Shown: positions 1-7,320 of the stretch, one piece after another | How positions within the stretch are numbered: position 1 is the first letter of the stretch | Layout of the letters: each line of letters opens with the position of its first letter | NCBI GenBank assembly: GCA_913062645.1 | Contig: CAJXVW010000001.1 | Span: 682,001 to 746,000, forward strand | DNA from: an uncultured Mycoplasmatota bacterium | GTDB lineage: Bacteria > Bacillota_I > Bacilli_A > Izemoplasmatales > Izemoplasmataceae | Length of the DNA stretch: 64,000 nt | Direction of reading: 5' to 3' | The notes under the pieces: generated by a model | The model's database searches: none | Told to the model about the DNA's origin: nothing | The model's input: only the letters and a program-made list of their open reading frames with translations | Translations under genes and position numbers: made by a program

Positions 1-213
1 ATGATGCAGTATGTGGTGCCCGATTATCAGAACACCGGCTTGATCGGGCACATGTTCAAGGTCATCTACGATGAGTTCGAGCGGATCGGCATCACCGATT
101 TTGAAGCCGGCACGATGATGGAGGACAATCCGAAACCGATCAACGCGTTCAAGAAGTTCGGTGGTGAGATCATCAAGATCTATCGCCTCTACGGCAAGGA
201 ACTCGGCAAATGA
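1..213 (+). CDS. GNAT-like acetyltransferase, C-terminal part (cut by window edge)
   Basis: The 70 visible residues look like the C-terminal third of a GNAT-type N-acetyltransferase: an acceptor helix (YQNTGLIGHMFKVIYDEFER), then an AGTMMEDNPKPINAFKKFG stretch like the usual N..AI..YEK.GF end of the fold. The frame opens at base 1 with two Met codons but no ribosome site can be seen, so the true start is probably upstream of the window. Its TGA overlaps the next gene's ATG (ATGA), so the two are probably co-translated. Family assignment is moderate because the acetyl-CoA loop is not visible. Confidence 0.5.
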   Translation: MMQYVVPDYQNTGLIGHMFKVIYDEFERIGITDFEAGTMMEDNPKPINAFKKFGGEIIKIYRLYGKELGK

Positions 214-1397
214 TCATCGCCATCGTCCAGCTGATCGCCATCTTTCTCGTACCGTTGTTGATCATCCGCTACCACAATCTGTTCATCACCCGGTGGTTCG
301 GAACAATCGGCTCGGCCTATCTGTTCGGGATTGTCGTGGCATTGCTCATATATGGTGTCAATCAACTTGGTATTTCGTTTGCGGTCAATGCCGATGTCGG
401 TGAAATCGGAAGTCATCTGGCAATCAGTGTGGCCATTCCGTTGTTGCTCTTTTCCGCGAACTTGAAAGAAGCGAAAAAACTCTCCAAAACGGTGCTGAAA
501 TCCTTTGCTTCGCTGGTCCTCAGTGCGGTCATCGTGAGCACCATTGCATTCTATGTTTATGCGCGTAACATCACCGATGGGGCGGTGCTTTCCGGCATGG
601 CCATCGGGGTCTACACCGGTGGCACGCCCAACTTGAACGCAATTGCCAACATCTTTGGATTGGATGGTACCGTGATTGCCAGTGCAAACTTGTCGGACAT
701 GATCATCGGAGCCCTGTTCTACGTGTTTTTATTACTTCTATGCAAGCCGCTTTTGAGTCGGTTTCTGCGTTCCCGCACGGACGATGTGTACGTCACCGCA
801 ACATCCAACATCGACAATACCGATGACTTGGATCTGGTTGGATTTAAGATCAGCAAGACGTTGACATCACGCATCTTGCTTGCGTTTGGCATCGCCGTGC
901 TCGGAGCATTATTCGGACTCCTGGTATGGATCATTCTGGGTAGTGAAGACGGCAAGATGATTGATTTGCTTGTGCCCACGATGATGATCACCGTGACGGT
1001 GCTTGGCATCGTCGGTTCATTTCACGAAAAGATTCGTGAAACCAAGGGCATGAACGTAGTTGGTCAATACTTGATTCTGGTCTTCAGTTTTGCACTGGCA
1101 AGCAGCATCGACTTCTCTCGTCTGCAGTCAGTGTTCGGATATACCCTGCTGCTGTACGGATCGATCACGCTCGGTGTGTTTGTTCTGCACAGCATCTTCA
1201 GCAAATTGCTCGACGTGGATGTCGATTGCACGATGATCACGCTCACTGCGGGTCTCTACGGACCGGCGTTCGTACCGGCCATCACGAAACAGATCAACAA
1301 CGACGATCTGACCGTGCCCGGGTTAATCACCGGCAGTATCGGCTATGCGATCGGCACATTCCTCGGCATGATACTCGTCTTCCTCTACATGATCTGA
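210..1397 (+). CDS. DUF819 family integral membrane protein
   Basis: This 395-residue protein is almost entirely hydrophobic, with roughly ten or eleven membrane segments split by a soluble loop near residues 185-215. The GGTPNLNAIA stretch near residue 138 followed by ANLSDMIIGA is characteristic of the DUF819 (YjcL-like) family of putative permeases, whose substrate is not established. The start overlaps the upstream stop. It is followed after 13 bases by a small membrane-anchored protein on the same strand. Confident on family, no claim on substrate. Confidence 0.8.
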   Translation: MIIAIVQLIAIFLVPLLIIRYHNLFITRWFGTIGSAYLFGIVVALLIYGVNQLGISFAVNADVGEIGSHLAISVAIPLLLFSANLKEAKKLSKTVLKSFASLVLSAVIVSTIAFYVYARNITDGAVLSGMAIGVYTGGTPNLNAIANIFGLDGTVIASANLSDMIIGALFYVFLLLLCKPLLSRFLRSRTDDVYVTATSNIDNTDDLDLVGFKISKTLTSRILLAFGIAVLGALFGLLVWIILGSEDGKMIDLLVPTMMITVTVLGIVGSFHEKIRETKGMNVVGQYLILVFSFALASSIDFSRLQSVFGYTLLLYGSITLGVFVLHSIFSKLLDVDVDCTMITLTAGLYGPAFVPAITKQINNDDLTVPGLITGSIGYAIGTFLGMILVFLYMI

Positions 1398-1410
1398 ATG
1401 AGGTGATTTT

Positions 1411-1917
1411 GTGAAATATGCAACCAGTGAACCCGATCGCGGGTCCCTTCTCAAACGCATTCTGATCGCCATCGTGGCGGTCTATCTGGTGGTGCTCCTG
1501 ATCATTCTCGGCATCAACATGTCACGCGGCGAACCATTGAGTTATCAAATGATTGATTACGACAACCAGTCGGCGCTGACGGTCGATCGCGCGACTTGCG
1601 AACAATACCACGCCGGCGTCATTTCGACTGCGTACCTCTGGGACGAGTTCGTGAGCGATTGCGAGCTGACGACGGATCTGACCTACGACGCAACGTTTTT
1701 CGAATCGCAGGTGTTGATCCTCCAGTTTTATGTCGGATCGCCCGACCAAGTCCCGTTCACGTATTACGACTATCTGTTCTCGCGCGACGGTTACGAGATC
1801 ATCAACGTTCGATACGAACGCTGCTGGCGATCCTGCTCGGACGAAACCGTGAAACACATCTACTTGATTACGATTGACAAGGACGAGATTCTCGGTGCGA
1901 ACATTTTGTTTGACTGA
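1411..1917 (+). CDS. Hypothetical membrane-anchored protein
   Basis: A GTG start at 1411 is chosen because AGGTGAT lies 5-11 bases upstream. The 168-residue product has a basic N-terminus, one membrane segment at about residues 16-36 (ILIAIVAVYLVVLLIILGI) and an extracytoplasmic-looking domain with four Cys residues (one in ATCEQY, one in SDCEL, two in ERCWRSC). I do not recognise a family. It lies between the DUF819 gene and an NTF2-like gene in what looks like one transcription unit (13-base gap before it, 24 after). Confidence 0.6.
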   Translation: MKYATSEPDRGSLLKRILIAIVAVYLVVLLIILGINMSRGEPLSYQMIDYDNQSALTVDRATCEQYHAGVISTAYLWDEFVSDCELTTDLTYDATFFESQVLILQFYVGSPDQVPFTYYDYLFSRDGYEIINVRYERCWRSCSDETVKHIYLITIDKDEILGANILFD

Positions 1918-1941
1918 ATGCGAATCAGCTGGGGTGATGCA

Positions 1942-2319
1942 ATGAACAAACACGAACGTAGCGTCCTCGACGCCGACCGGGCCTTCTGCAAACTGGCCCA
2001 ACAAACCGACAGTGCCGGTTGGGCCGCCTATTTGGACAAACATGCCTTGATGGGAACAAGGTTGCACGAACCCTATGTGGAAGGTCGTGATAAAATCGTC
2101 ACGCTGATGGAGTACATTTACGCCTTGCCCAAGTTGACGTTCACGTGGGAACCGACACGCGCCTTCGTCAGTGACGATGGAACGCTTGCGGTGACGACCG
2201 GAACCTACGAACGGCAATACGAACTGGACGGTGAGACGCACCGGGAAATCGGCAAGTACGTCACGACGTGGCGGCGCAATGGTGATGCGTGGAAGATCAT
2301 CTTCGATTTCGGAAACTAA
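1942..2319 (+). CDS. NTF2-like (SnoaL/DUF4440-type) small protein
   Basis: The start is the ATG at 1942 (MNKHERSVLDADRAFC), because GGGGTGATG precedes it at proper spacing; an in-frame ATG at 1918 directly follows the previous stop and has no ribosome site. The 125-residue product has the NTF2/SnoaL-like pattern: N-terminal helices with a DADRAFC...GWAAYL segment, then beta strands ending in GKYVTTWRRNGDAWKIIFDFGN, as in DUF4440 proteins. Such domains bind small ligands or act as simple enzymes; the substrate cannot be read here. A shared bidirectional terminator follows. Confidence 0.65.
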   Translation: MNKHERSVLDADRAFCKLAQQTDSAGWAAYLDKHALMGTRLHEPYVEGRDKIVTLMEYIYALPKLTFTWEPTRAFVSDDGTLAVTTGTYERQYELDGETHREIGKYVTTWRRNGDAWKIIFDFGN

Positions 2320-2324
2320 AACAA

Positions 2325-2352
2325 AAGACGAATCCTAAGATTCGTCTTTTTT
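2325..2352. terminator. Bidirectional intrinsic terminator between convergent genes
   Basis: AAGACGAATC (2325-2334), loop CTAA, GATTCGTCTT (2339-2348), then a T run on the plus strand and matching A residues for the minus strand. The minus-strand gene's TAG stop (2337-2335) lies in the loop, so its last codons are part of the hairpin. Confidence 0.9.
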
Positions 2353-3924
2353 ATGAATGGGCAATGAGGAGGGGGCGGATGGTGGATTGGTAAGCAGTTC
2401 GTTGTCGATGCGGAACAGATCGTAAACGGTCGCCTGCAGTTCCAGTTCCGCCTGCGCGAGATCGCGCAGCAGCAATCCGGTGTTGGTCGGATTGACACCC
2501 TCGAGGAATGGATTGTCGGGTTTGTCGAAGACATAGTCGTTGGTCGCCACAAGGTACAGCGTGTCCGGGTCGAATGTTTCCACCGCGCTGACGTAACCGA
2601 GCGAGTTGGCGGCAATCAGCGTGTTGATCTCGCGACCGGTTAGTTCAACGGTTTTGATGACGTTGTCAAATGGCCAGATTTCATAGAGGAGGCCGAGGCT
2701 GATGACCTCGCCATCCCCAATGCTGGTCCGGGTACCGCCGAAGTTGTGGAATGCAATGTCGGCACCGGTTGCCTGGCGGATCAAGCCGGCAATCCAGTCG
2801 GTGAGCTGATAGGATGAGTAGTAGTCTTCGGACGTGATGATGGGGTCATTGAACAGACCGTCGGTTTCCAGAATGTACGTTTCCAGCAAGGCCGCGACGG
2901 CAACGTCTTCTTCGTAGAAGAGCGGATCCTGATACTTGTTCAAGTTGTCGATTTGATACGATACGATCTGGCCGTCGTAGAAATTGATGCGGACATAGCC
3001 AACGTATTCGCCGCTGCTGCCCGATTGCATTTCGGGGATGCCGTTGAGAAGATTGGCGTACTCGTTGTGGCTGTGACCGTTGAAGATCGCATCGACCTTG
3101 AAATCGCCTTCGAGTTCGGACAGTTCCTGATTGATGTAGCCGCTGTCATGGGCAACGACCAGGATCACATCACAGTCTTCCTCCGTGCGCAAGTACTGGG
3201 TATACGATTGAATGATCGGAATCGGGTCGGCGAACTGGTAGGGCGCGATGCGGCTTTCGGCGATCGATCGTTCCAGCCCATACCCCATTGTACCTATGAT
3301 TCCGATCTTATGACCACCTCGTTCAATGATGGTGTAAGGATCGATGCCTTCGGGGATGTTGGCAGTGTCCTTGTAATGGATGTTGGCGCCAAGGAACGGA
3401 AACGCTGCCTCGCCGTTGTCGGCGATTCCATCGGTGTAATCAAGGATCGTTTCAAGACCCCAATCAAACTCGTGATTTCCTACTGTGAAGGCGTCAAGAC
3501 CCATCAGATTGAGTAGGTTCACCGTCGACAGTCCGTTGTAGTAGTTGGACAGGGCGCTGCCTTGCAGGATGTCACCGCCGGCGAGAAACAACACCTTGTT
3601 GGGATGTTCGCTGCGACGCGTGTTGACCAGATTGGCAATCGAGGCGATGCCGATCTGACTGTTGCTGGCGGTGAGGGCGCCATGGAAATCGTTGATGTAA
3701 TAGATTTCGAGAAAGTCGTCGACGTTGTTTTCTTCCGGGACGCATGCACCGTTTTCTTCGACGAATCCATCGTCACAGACAAGTGGTTCGTCATCTTCGA
3801 TGCAATCGGCGTGTGTCGGATATCGTTCACAATCGACGATGTATGGGTCTTCCGCAGGCGTGCATGCGCTGAGCAGCACACCGACGATCATTGTCAATAG
3901 CAGTAACAGTCGTTTCATATTCAT
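2335..3924 (-). CDS. 5'-nucleotidase / metallophosphoesterase lipoprotein (UshA/YfkN-like)
   Basis: A predicted exported lipoprotein of 529 residues. The signal peptide ends in a lipobox (LSAC, lipidated Cys about residue 21). A short Cys-rich linker (CDDGFVEENGACV) precedes the calcineurin-type metal-binding fold: INDFHG, GGDILQGS, GNHEFDWG, VAHDSG and GHSHNEY. The C-terminal nucleotide-binding domain has NFGGTRTSI and the LYEIWPFDN stretch. The family removes 5'-phosphates from nucleotides outside the cell. The start at 3924 is preceded by AAGGAAAG; a Met codon 24 bases upstream has no ribosome site. Likely supplies nucleosides, fitting the nearby purine operon. Its end is fused into the terminator. 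Confidence 0.9.
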   Translation of the reverse strand: MNMKRLLLLLTMIVGVLLSACTPAEDPYIVDCERYPTHADCIEDDEPLVCDDGFVEENGACVPEENNVDDFLEIYYINDFHGALTASNSQIGIASIANLVNTRRSEHPNKVLFLAGGDILQGSALSNYYNGLSTVNLLNLMGLDAFTVGNHEFDWGLETILDYTDGIADNGEAAFPFLGANIHYKDTANIPEGIDPYTIIERGGHKIGIIGTMGYGLERSIAESRIAPYQFADPIPIIQSYTQYLRTEEDCDVILVVAHDSGYINQELSELEGDFKVDAIFNGHSHNEYANLLNGIPEMQSGSSGEYVGYVRINFYDGQIVSYQIDNLNKYQDPLFYEEDVAVAALLETYILETDGLFNDPIITSEDYYSSYQLTDWIAGLIRQATGADIAFHNFGGTRTSIGDGEVISLGLLYEIWPFDNVIKTVELTGREINTLIAANSLGYVSAVETFDPDTLYLVATNDYVFDKPDNPFLEGVNPTNTGLLLRDLAQAELELQATVYDLFRIDNELLTNPPSAPSSLPIHKKDES

Positions 3925-3946
3925 CACTCTTTCCTTGTAACGTATC

Positions 3947-3975
3947 ATTGTATCATGATACGGGGGAAAACAAAA
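3947..3975 (-). promoter_or_regulatory. Promoter of the 5'-nucleotidase lipoprotein gene
   Basis: Minus strand: extended -10 TGATACAAT (TACAAT at 3952-3947) with a weak -35 (TTTTGT). The leader to the start codon at 3924 is only about 15 bases. Confidence 0.45.
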
Positions 3976-3978
3976 GGG

Positions 3979-4527
3979 TTATTGCATGCGTTCAATCAAA
4001 ATCGCGAATGGTGCCTGGCGGCGATTCAGATAGCGGTGGACGATTACTGTGTAATCGTGTTTGTCAAGGCTCTTCAGCATCGCCGTCAACGCATCGGCTT
4101 CCAGTTGTCCGCCCGGGTGTCCGGTGTAGACGGTGATTGCGATCAAACCTCGAATGGCGAGGTGGCGAAGAATCGTCTCAACCGCGGCCATCGTTGCATC
4201 CGGTGTGGTGATGATTGTTTTATCGCAATGTGGCAAATAGCCGAGATTGAACACGGCGAGATCGATGGAATCCTCACCCAGATGCCGTTCCATCAGTGCA
4301 TGCGAATCAAGGACCAACTTGACATTGTCATAACCAGCCTGACGCAATCGCTTGGCGGTTGCGTCCAGCGCTACCGGTTGAATGTCGAAACCGATCACCT
4401 GGTCGTAGAGTTCGGCCAGCAATAGCGTGTCATGGCCATTCCCGCACGTTGCGTCAATGGCAAGCAATCGGCGATCCTCATGGCGGCGTATCGTATGATG
4501 GATGAATGCGTTGATGTTTTGTTCCAT
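3979..4527 (-). CDS. Class I SAM methyltransferase, MnmM/YtqB-like
   Basis: This 182-residue protein has a compact Rossmann methyltransferase fold: SAM-binding loop DATCGNGHDT (residues 25-34), acidic strand end GFDIQPVAL, and the family signature NLGYLPHCDK (94-103). That set of motifs is typical of the YtqB group, shown in Bacillus to be the wobble-uridine methyltransferase MnmM that makes mnm5(s2)U34 in tRNA. The start at 4527 (MEQNINAF) follows GGGGTGAT; an upstream in-frame Met (MERGDD) would use that ribosome site as codons. Function is transferred from the family. Confidence 0.8.
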   Translation of the reverse strand: MEQNINAFIHHTIRRHEDRRLLAIDATCGNGHDTLLLAELYDQVIGFDIQPVALDATAKRLRQAGYDNVKLVLDSHALMERHLGEDSIDLAVFNLGYLPHCDKTIITTPDATMAAVETILRHLAIRGLIAITVYTGHPGGQLEADALTAMLKSLDKHDYTVIVHRYLNRRQAPFAILIERMQ

Positions 4528-4543
4528 GTCATCACCCCGCTCC

Positions 4544-4549
4544 ATTATA
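4544..4549 (-). promoter_or_regulatory. Extended -10 promoter of the methyltransferase gene
   Basis: Minus-strand TGGTATAAT, a perfect extended -10, just before the GGGGTGAT ribosome site. No good -35 is visible. Confidence 0.5.
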
Positions 4550-4599
4550 CCACAGTCGGGAACAAAGCAATATCAACAATTAGTTAGCGAGCAAACTAT

Positions 4600-4628
4600 T
4601 TGCCATTTCACCCGACAAGTAGTACAAT
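4600..4628 (+). promoter_or_regulatory. Sigma-A promoter of the thioredoxin gene
   Basis: TTGCCA (4600-4605), 17-base spacer, TACAAT (4623-4628), about 32 bases before the start codon. Very close to consensus. Confidence 0.75.
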
Positions 4629-4660
4629 ACAAGCGTACAAAAAGAAGGAGTGTGATTCAC

Positions 4661-4996
4661 ATGTTTGTCGATCTCAAAGCCAGTGAAACCGTTCAGGATT
4701 ACTTGCAAGACGGGAAAATCGCCGTCGTCAAGTTCGCCACCACGACCTGCCCGCCGTGCAAGATGCTGAAACCGATTTTTGAAAAACTGGCCACCGAACA
4801 GGATCTTCAGGACGTCGTCTTCATCGCTGCCGACGCCAACGAACATCCGCAGGCCTATCAATACGGTGTCAGCAGTGTTCCGACCTTGTTGTTCTTCAAC
4901 GGCAAGGACGTGCTCGGACAGAATGTCGGCTTCGTTCCGGAAAAACCGTTGCACGATTTTCTCAAGAAACTGGAACGCGAAGAACTCGCAAACTAA
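4661..4996 (+). CDS. Thioredoxin-fold protein with CPPC active site
   Basis: A 111-residue thioredoxin. The redox motif is CPPC (Cys30, Cys33) rather than the usual CGPC, and the cis-proline loop is SVPTLLFF (Pro74). CPPC is a rarer variant that can alter redox potential. Start at 4661 follows AAGAAGGAG; the frame stays open upstream but without signals. It is single-gene, with its own promoter and a terminator that begins at the stop codon. It may reduce cytosolic disulfides; no thioredoxin reductase is in the window. Confidence 0.9.
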   Translation: MFVDLKASETVQDYLQDGKIAVVKFATTTCPPCKMLKPIFEKLATEQDLQDVVFIAADANEHPQAYQYGVSSVPTLLFFNGKDVLGQNVGFVPEKPLHDFLKKLEREELAN

Positions 4997-5020
4997 ACTC
5001 ATTTCGATGAGTTTTTTTTG
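4995..5020 (+). terminator. Intrinsic terminator after the thioredoxin gene
   Basis: AAACTCAT - TTCG - ATGAGTTT followed by T8; a stable TTCG tetraloop. The stem starts at the stop codon (TAA 4994-4996). Confidence 0.9.
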
Positions 5021-5066
5021 TGTCTGTTGGGGATTTCCACAAAACAAGGCACTTTGTCGGGTTTTG

Positions 5067-5075
5067 TGTTATAAT
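5067..5075 (+). promoter_or_regulatory. Extended -10 promoter of the NYN-domain gene
   Basis: TGTTATAAT (TATAAT 5070-5075), 26 bases before the ATG. No convincing -35; the TGn extension probably compensates. Confidence 0.6.
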
Positions 5076-5101
5076 GGTATTGAAAGTTTGGAGGAATATA
5101 C

Positions 5102-5944
5102 ATGAACCACATATCCGTTGCCATTTATCTGGATGTCGAAAACATCCAAGGCATGATCAATTTCGAGGACCTGCTCGACGACATCCGGCTGCAAGTCAGC
5201 AATGAATTTGAAAACGTCGACAAGGCCGTGTTCGCACTCAAGAAGGCGATCGGCGACTCGAACAACCTGAAACGCTTCCGCAATCAGCTGAGCGAACTCA
5301 ATTTCACCATCGAAGACACCCCGCACATCGCCAACAAGAAGAACCGCGCCGATCTGATGATCAGCGTCGACGCTTTGGAAAAACTCCACGTCGATCACCC
5401 GCATTTTGATTTGTTCGTGTTTTTGACGAGCGATTCCGACTATTCGATCGTGATGAACACGTTGCGCAAGTACAACCGTCAGGTGTGGCTCGTCGCCACC
5501 CGCGACGATTCGCAACGCACCATCTTCAAGTCGTCCACCGACAAGATCCTGATCATCGATGATTATCGCGTGATCAAGGAAACCAAATCGCGCAGCACGA
5601 AAACGACCCGTACCAAGACCAAGCCGAAACCGAGCGATTACGAGAAACTGCAACCATATCTCAAAAACGAATCCGATCGTCGCGCCTTGCTCGGCATGCT
5701 CAAGGTCATGCGCTCGTACACCGAGGAAAAACTCTACACCACCTTGGACACCAATAATCGCTTCCGCCAGATCGACGAAAATCTGAATCTGTCGCAAACC
5801 AAATTCAAAAAATTCAAGGCCGTCTACAAGGTTCTCGAAGAAGCCAAATTGATCGAGTTCCAGAAGGACATCACCCACAAGTTCACGATCATCGATCGCC
5901 AGAAAATCATCAGTTATCTCAACAAAATCCAAAACGAAGAATAG
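5102..5944 (+). CDS. NYN-domain (PIN-like) putative ribonuclease
   Basis: A 280-residue protein. Residues 1-150 form an NYN/LabA-like PIN-fold domain: YLDVENI (Asp11), the acidic NKKNRADLMISVDAL segment and FLTSDSDYSIV, giving the clustered Asp residues of the metal site. A basic linker (KSRSTKTTRTKTKPKP) leads to a C-terminal roughly 100-residue helical region that resembles a winged-helix/OST-HTH RNA-binding domain. NYN proteins are nucleases, mainly on RNA. GGAGG lies seven bases before the ATG. Single-gene unit with its own promoter and terminator. Target unknown. Confidence 0.8.
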   Translation: MNHISVAIYLDVENIQGMINFEDLLDDIRLQVSNEFENVDKAVFALKKAIGDSNNLKRFRNQLSELNFTIEDTPHIANKKNRADLMISVDALEKLHVDHPHFDLFVFLTSDSDYSIVMNTLRKYNRQVWLVATRDDSQRTIFKSSTDKILIIDDYRVIKETKSRSTKTTRTKTKPKPSDYEKLQPYLKNESDRRALLGMLKVMRSYTEEKLYTTLDTNNRFRQIDENLNLSQTKFKKFKAVYKVLEEAKLIEFQKDITHKFTIIDRQKIISYLNKIQNEE

Positions 5945-5974
5945 GAATCTCCGGATTCCTGTTTTTTCTTTTTG
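5943..5974 (+). terminator. Intrinsic terminator after the NYN gene
   Basis: AGGAATC - TCCG - GATTCCT, then a T-rich run. It begins within the TAG stop codon (5942-5944). Confidence 0.85.
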
Positions 5975-5987
5975 CTTGTAAAAATGA

Positions 5988-6014
5988 TTGACAAATAAAA
6001 ATCTATGGTACAAT
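5988..6014 (+). promoter_or_regulatory. Promoter of the GNAT gene
   Basis: Perfect -35 TTGACA (5988-5993) and extended -10 TGGTACAAT (TACAAT 6009-6014). The spacer is 15 bases, shorter than the optimum of 17. Confidence 0.6.
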
Positions 6015-6071
6015 AGAATTGTAAGTGATGTAAGGGATATCATCATATCTGAACGAGAAGGAGACGTAAAC

Positions 6072-6554
6072 ATGAGCGATGTAACCATCAGCAAGGCAAG
6101 ACGTGACGAAGCGGACAAGATTCTCTACTTCGTCAAGGAACTGGCGAAATACGAACGGATGCGCAAGTACGTCAAGGCGACCGTCGAAGACATCGAGAAG
6201 AACATTTTCGATCTTAACCGTGCGGAGGTCATCTTCATCCGTCGAGGTGAGGAACCGATCGGATTCGCCGTCTATTTCTACAAGTTCTCGACCTTCCTAT
6301 CCCGCCCGACCCTGCATCTCGAAGATTTCTATGTGATCGACACCGAACGCGGCAAAGGATTCGGCAAGAAGGTTCTCAAGTACCTGGCTCAGACGGCGCT
6401 TGACAATGGCTGCCTGCGTTTCGAATGGGACTGTCTCGAATGGAACAAGCCGTCGATTCGGTTCTACGAGAATCTCGGTGCCAAACCGTTGCGCGGATGG
6501 ATACCGTTCCGCATGGAAGGCAAACAGTTGGAAGAGTTCGCAAAAGAGGAGTAA
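6072..6554 (+). CDS. GNAT N-acetyltransferase, diamine/SSAT-like
   Basis: A 160-residue complete GNAT protein. The acetyl-CoA loop is ERGKGFGKKVL, preceded by the strand LHLEDFYVID and followed by RFEWDCLEWNKPSIRFYENLGA. The LEDFYV...WNKPSIRFYE pattern matches the spermidine/spermine (and thialysine) acetyltransferase group, so a small amine is a plausible substrate. The ATG at 6072 follows AAGGAGA; upstream in-frame Met codons lie in the promoter. Its stop codon TAA lies in the loop of the terminator hairpin. Single-gene unit. Confidence 0.85.
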   Translation: MSDVTISKARRDEADKILYFVKELAKYERMRKYVKATVEDIEKNIFDLNRAEVIFIRRGEEPIGFAVYFYKFSTFLSRPTLHLEDFYVIDTERGKGFGKKVLKYLAQTALDNGCLRFEWDCLEWNKPSIRFYENLGAKPLRGWIPFRMEGKQLEEFAKEE

Positions 6555-6570
6555 TCCTCTTTTTTTTATT
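6542..6570 (+). terminator. Terminator with the GNAT stop codon in its loop
   Basis: AAAAGAGGA (6542-6550), loop GTAA, TCCTCTTTT (6555-6563), T tract. The TAA stop is 6552-6554. Confidence 0.9.
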
Positions 6571-6594
6571 TGTATTTAGTCTATTTAGAGAGTA

Positions 6595-6623
6595 TTTCAA
6601 TTTGGGTCAATCTGTGATATAAT
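6595..6623 (+). promoter_or_regulatory. Promoter of the purine-catabolism operon
   Basis: Extended -10 TGATATAAT (TATAAT 6618-6623) with a weak -35 TTTCAA (6595-6600) at 17 bases. This is the only promoter I can find for the 19 genes from 6753 to 26912. Confidence 0.65.
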
Positions 6624-6752
6624 ATATTAATATATCATATTTTTTTATATATGGATGTAAGCGTTTACCAATAGAAAAGGGCTACATTTAGCCATTATGA
6701 GAGACTTGGCAGCAGCACGGAAAACAACGCCAAAAAACAAGGAGGAATGCAA
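6624..6752 (+). promoter_or_regulatory. Untranslated leader of the purine operon with two small hairpins
   Basis: About 120 bases between -10 and first codon. It holds an AT-rich stretch, the cre-like site, and two possible stem-loops: GGCTA/TAGCC (6680-6693) and TTGGC/GCCAA (6706-6733). It does not match a purine, guanidine, Moco or THF riboswitch that I can recognise. GGAGG at 6741-6745 is the ribosome site. Confidence 0.35.
6656..6669 (+). promoter_or_regulatory. cre-like operator downstream of the purine operon promoter
   Basis: TGTAAGCGTTTACC fits the CcpA/LacI-family consensus TGWAARCGYTWNCW at 13 of 14 positions, with a GTAA...TTAC palindromic core. It lies about 25-40 bases after the expected transcription start, suited to roadblock repression. 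Confidence 0.6.
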
Positions 6753-7319
6753 GTGGTCGATGGTATCATTCTTGCCGGCGGATCGTCTAAGCGGATGCGT
6801 CAGAACAAAATGCAACTACCGTTTCACGGTCACCCCATCATTCATCACACGATGTCGGCGATGGCATCTGTCTGTGAGCGCATCGTCATTGTGACCGGCC
6901 AGTATCAGGACAACTATGCCAAGGACTGGACGGGCACGGCCGATGTTGACATGGTCCACAACCCCGATCACGACGAAGGCATGTTCACCTCCGTCCAGTG
7001 CGGGGCGAGAACGATCCACAACGATGTGTTCCTGATTCCCGGCGACTGCCCGCTTGTGGAACCTTCCACATACGAAACGTTGCTGCAGGCGGACGGACCG
7101 ATCCGCGTACCCACCTATCACGGACGCCGTGGACATCCGATTTTCCTTGCCAAGGAACTTCTCGCAAGCTTGCGGCAAGAACCCAGTGATTCCAATCTCA
7201 AGGCATTTCGTGATCGACACGAAGTGACTTATGTCGAAGTCGATGATCCACATATCCTGTTTGACATCGACGACATGCTCGAATATCAAAAACTGTTGGA
7301 CATGGAAAGGATGGACTGA
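6753..7319 (+). CDS. mocA: Molybdenum cofactor cytidylyltransferase (MocA-like)
   Basis: The 188-residue product has the nucleotidyltransferase signature ILAGGSSKRMRQNK at its N-terminus, a VHNPDHDEGMFTSVQCG segment and PGDCPLVEP. These are the motifs of MocA-type enzymes, which transfer CMP to molybdopterin to make the cytosine dinucleotide cofactor of bacterial molybdenum hydroxylases. The GTG at 6753 is chosen as start because GGAGG is seven bases upstream; the in-frame ATG at 6747 sits only one base from GGAGG. It opens the operon and would mature the cofactor for both hydroxylases encoded behind it. Confidence 0.85.
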   Translation: MVDGIILAGGSSKRMRQNKMQLPFHGHPIIHHTMSAMASVCERIVIVTGQYQDNYAKDWTGTADVDMVHNPDHDEGMFTSVQCGARTIHNDVFLIPGDCPLVEPSTYETLLQADGPIRVPTYHGRRGHPIFLAKELLASLRQEPSDSNLKAFRDRHEVTYVEVDDPHILFDIDDMLEYQKLLDMERMD

Positions 7320-7320
7320 C

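Noticed and set aside
5069-6118. Long open frame on the minus strand opposite the NYN and GNAT genes
   Set aside because: It is a shadow of real plus-strand genes: no ribosome site, crosses two terminators, and the protein shows no family motifs.
6747-6752. ATG at 6747 as the mocA start
   Set aside because: It lies one base from GGAGG; the in-frame GTG at 6753 has correct spacing.
6624-6752. Known riboswitch before the purine operon
   Set aside because: No match to purine, guanidine, Moco or THF aptamer cores that I can recall; stems are only five pairs.
6697-6894. Short upstream frame as a leader peptide
   Set aside because: No ribosome site before its ATG, and it runs out of frame deep into mocA.
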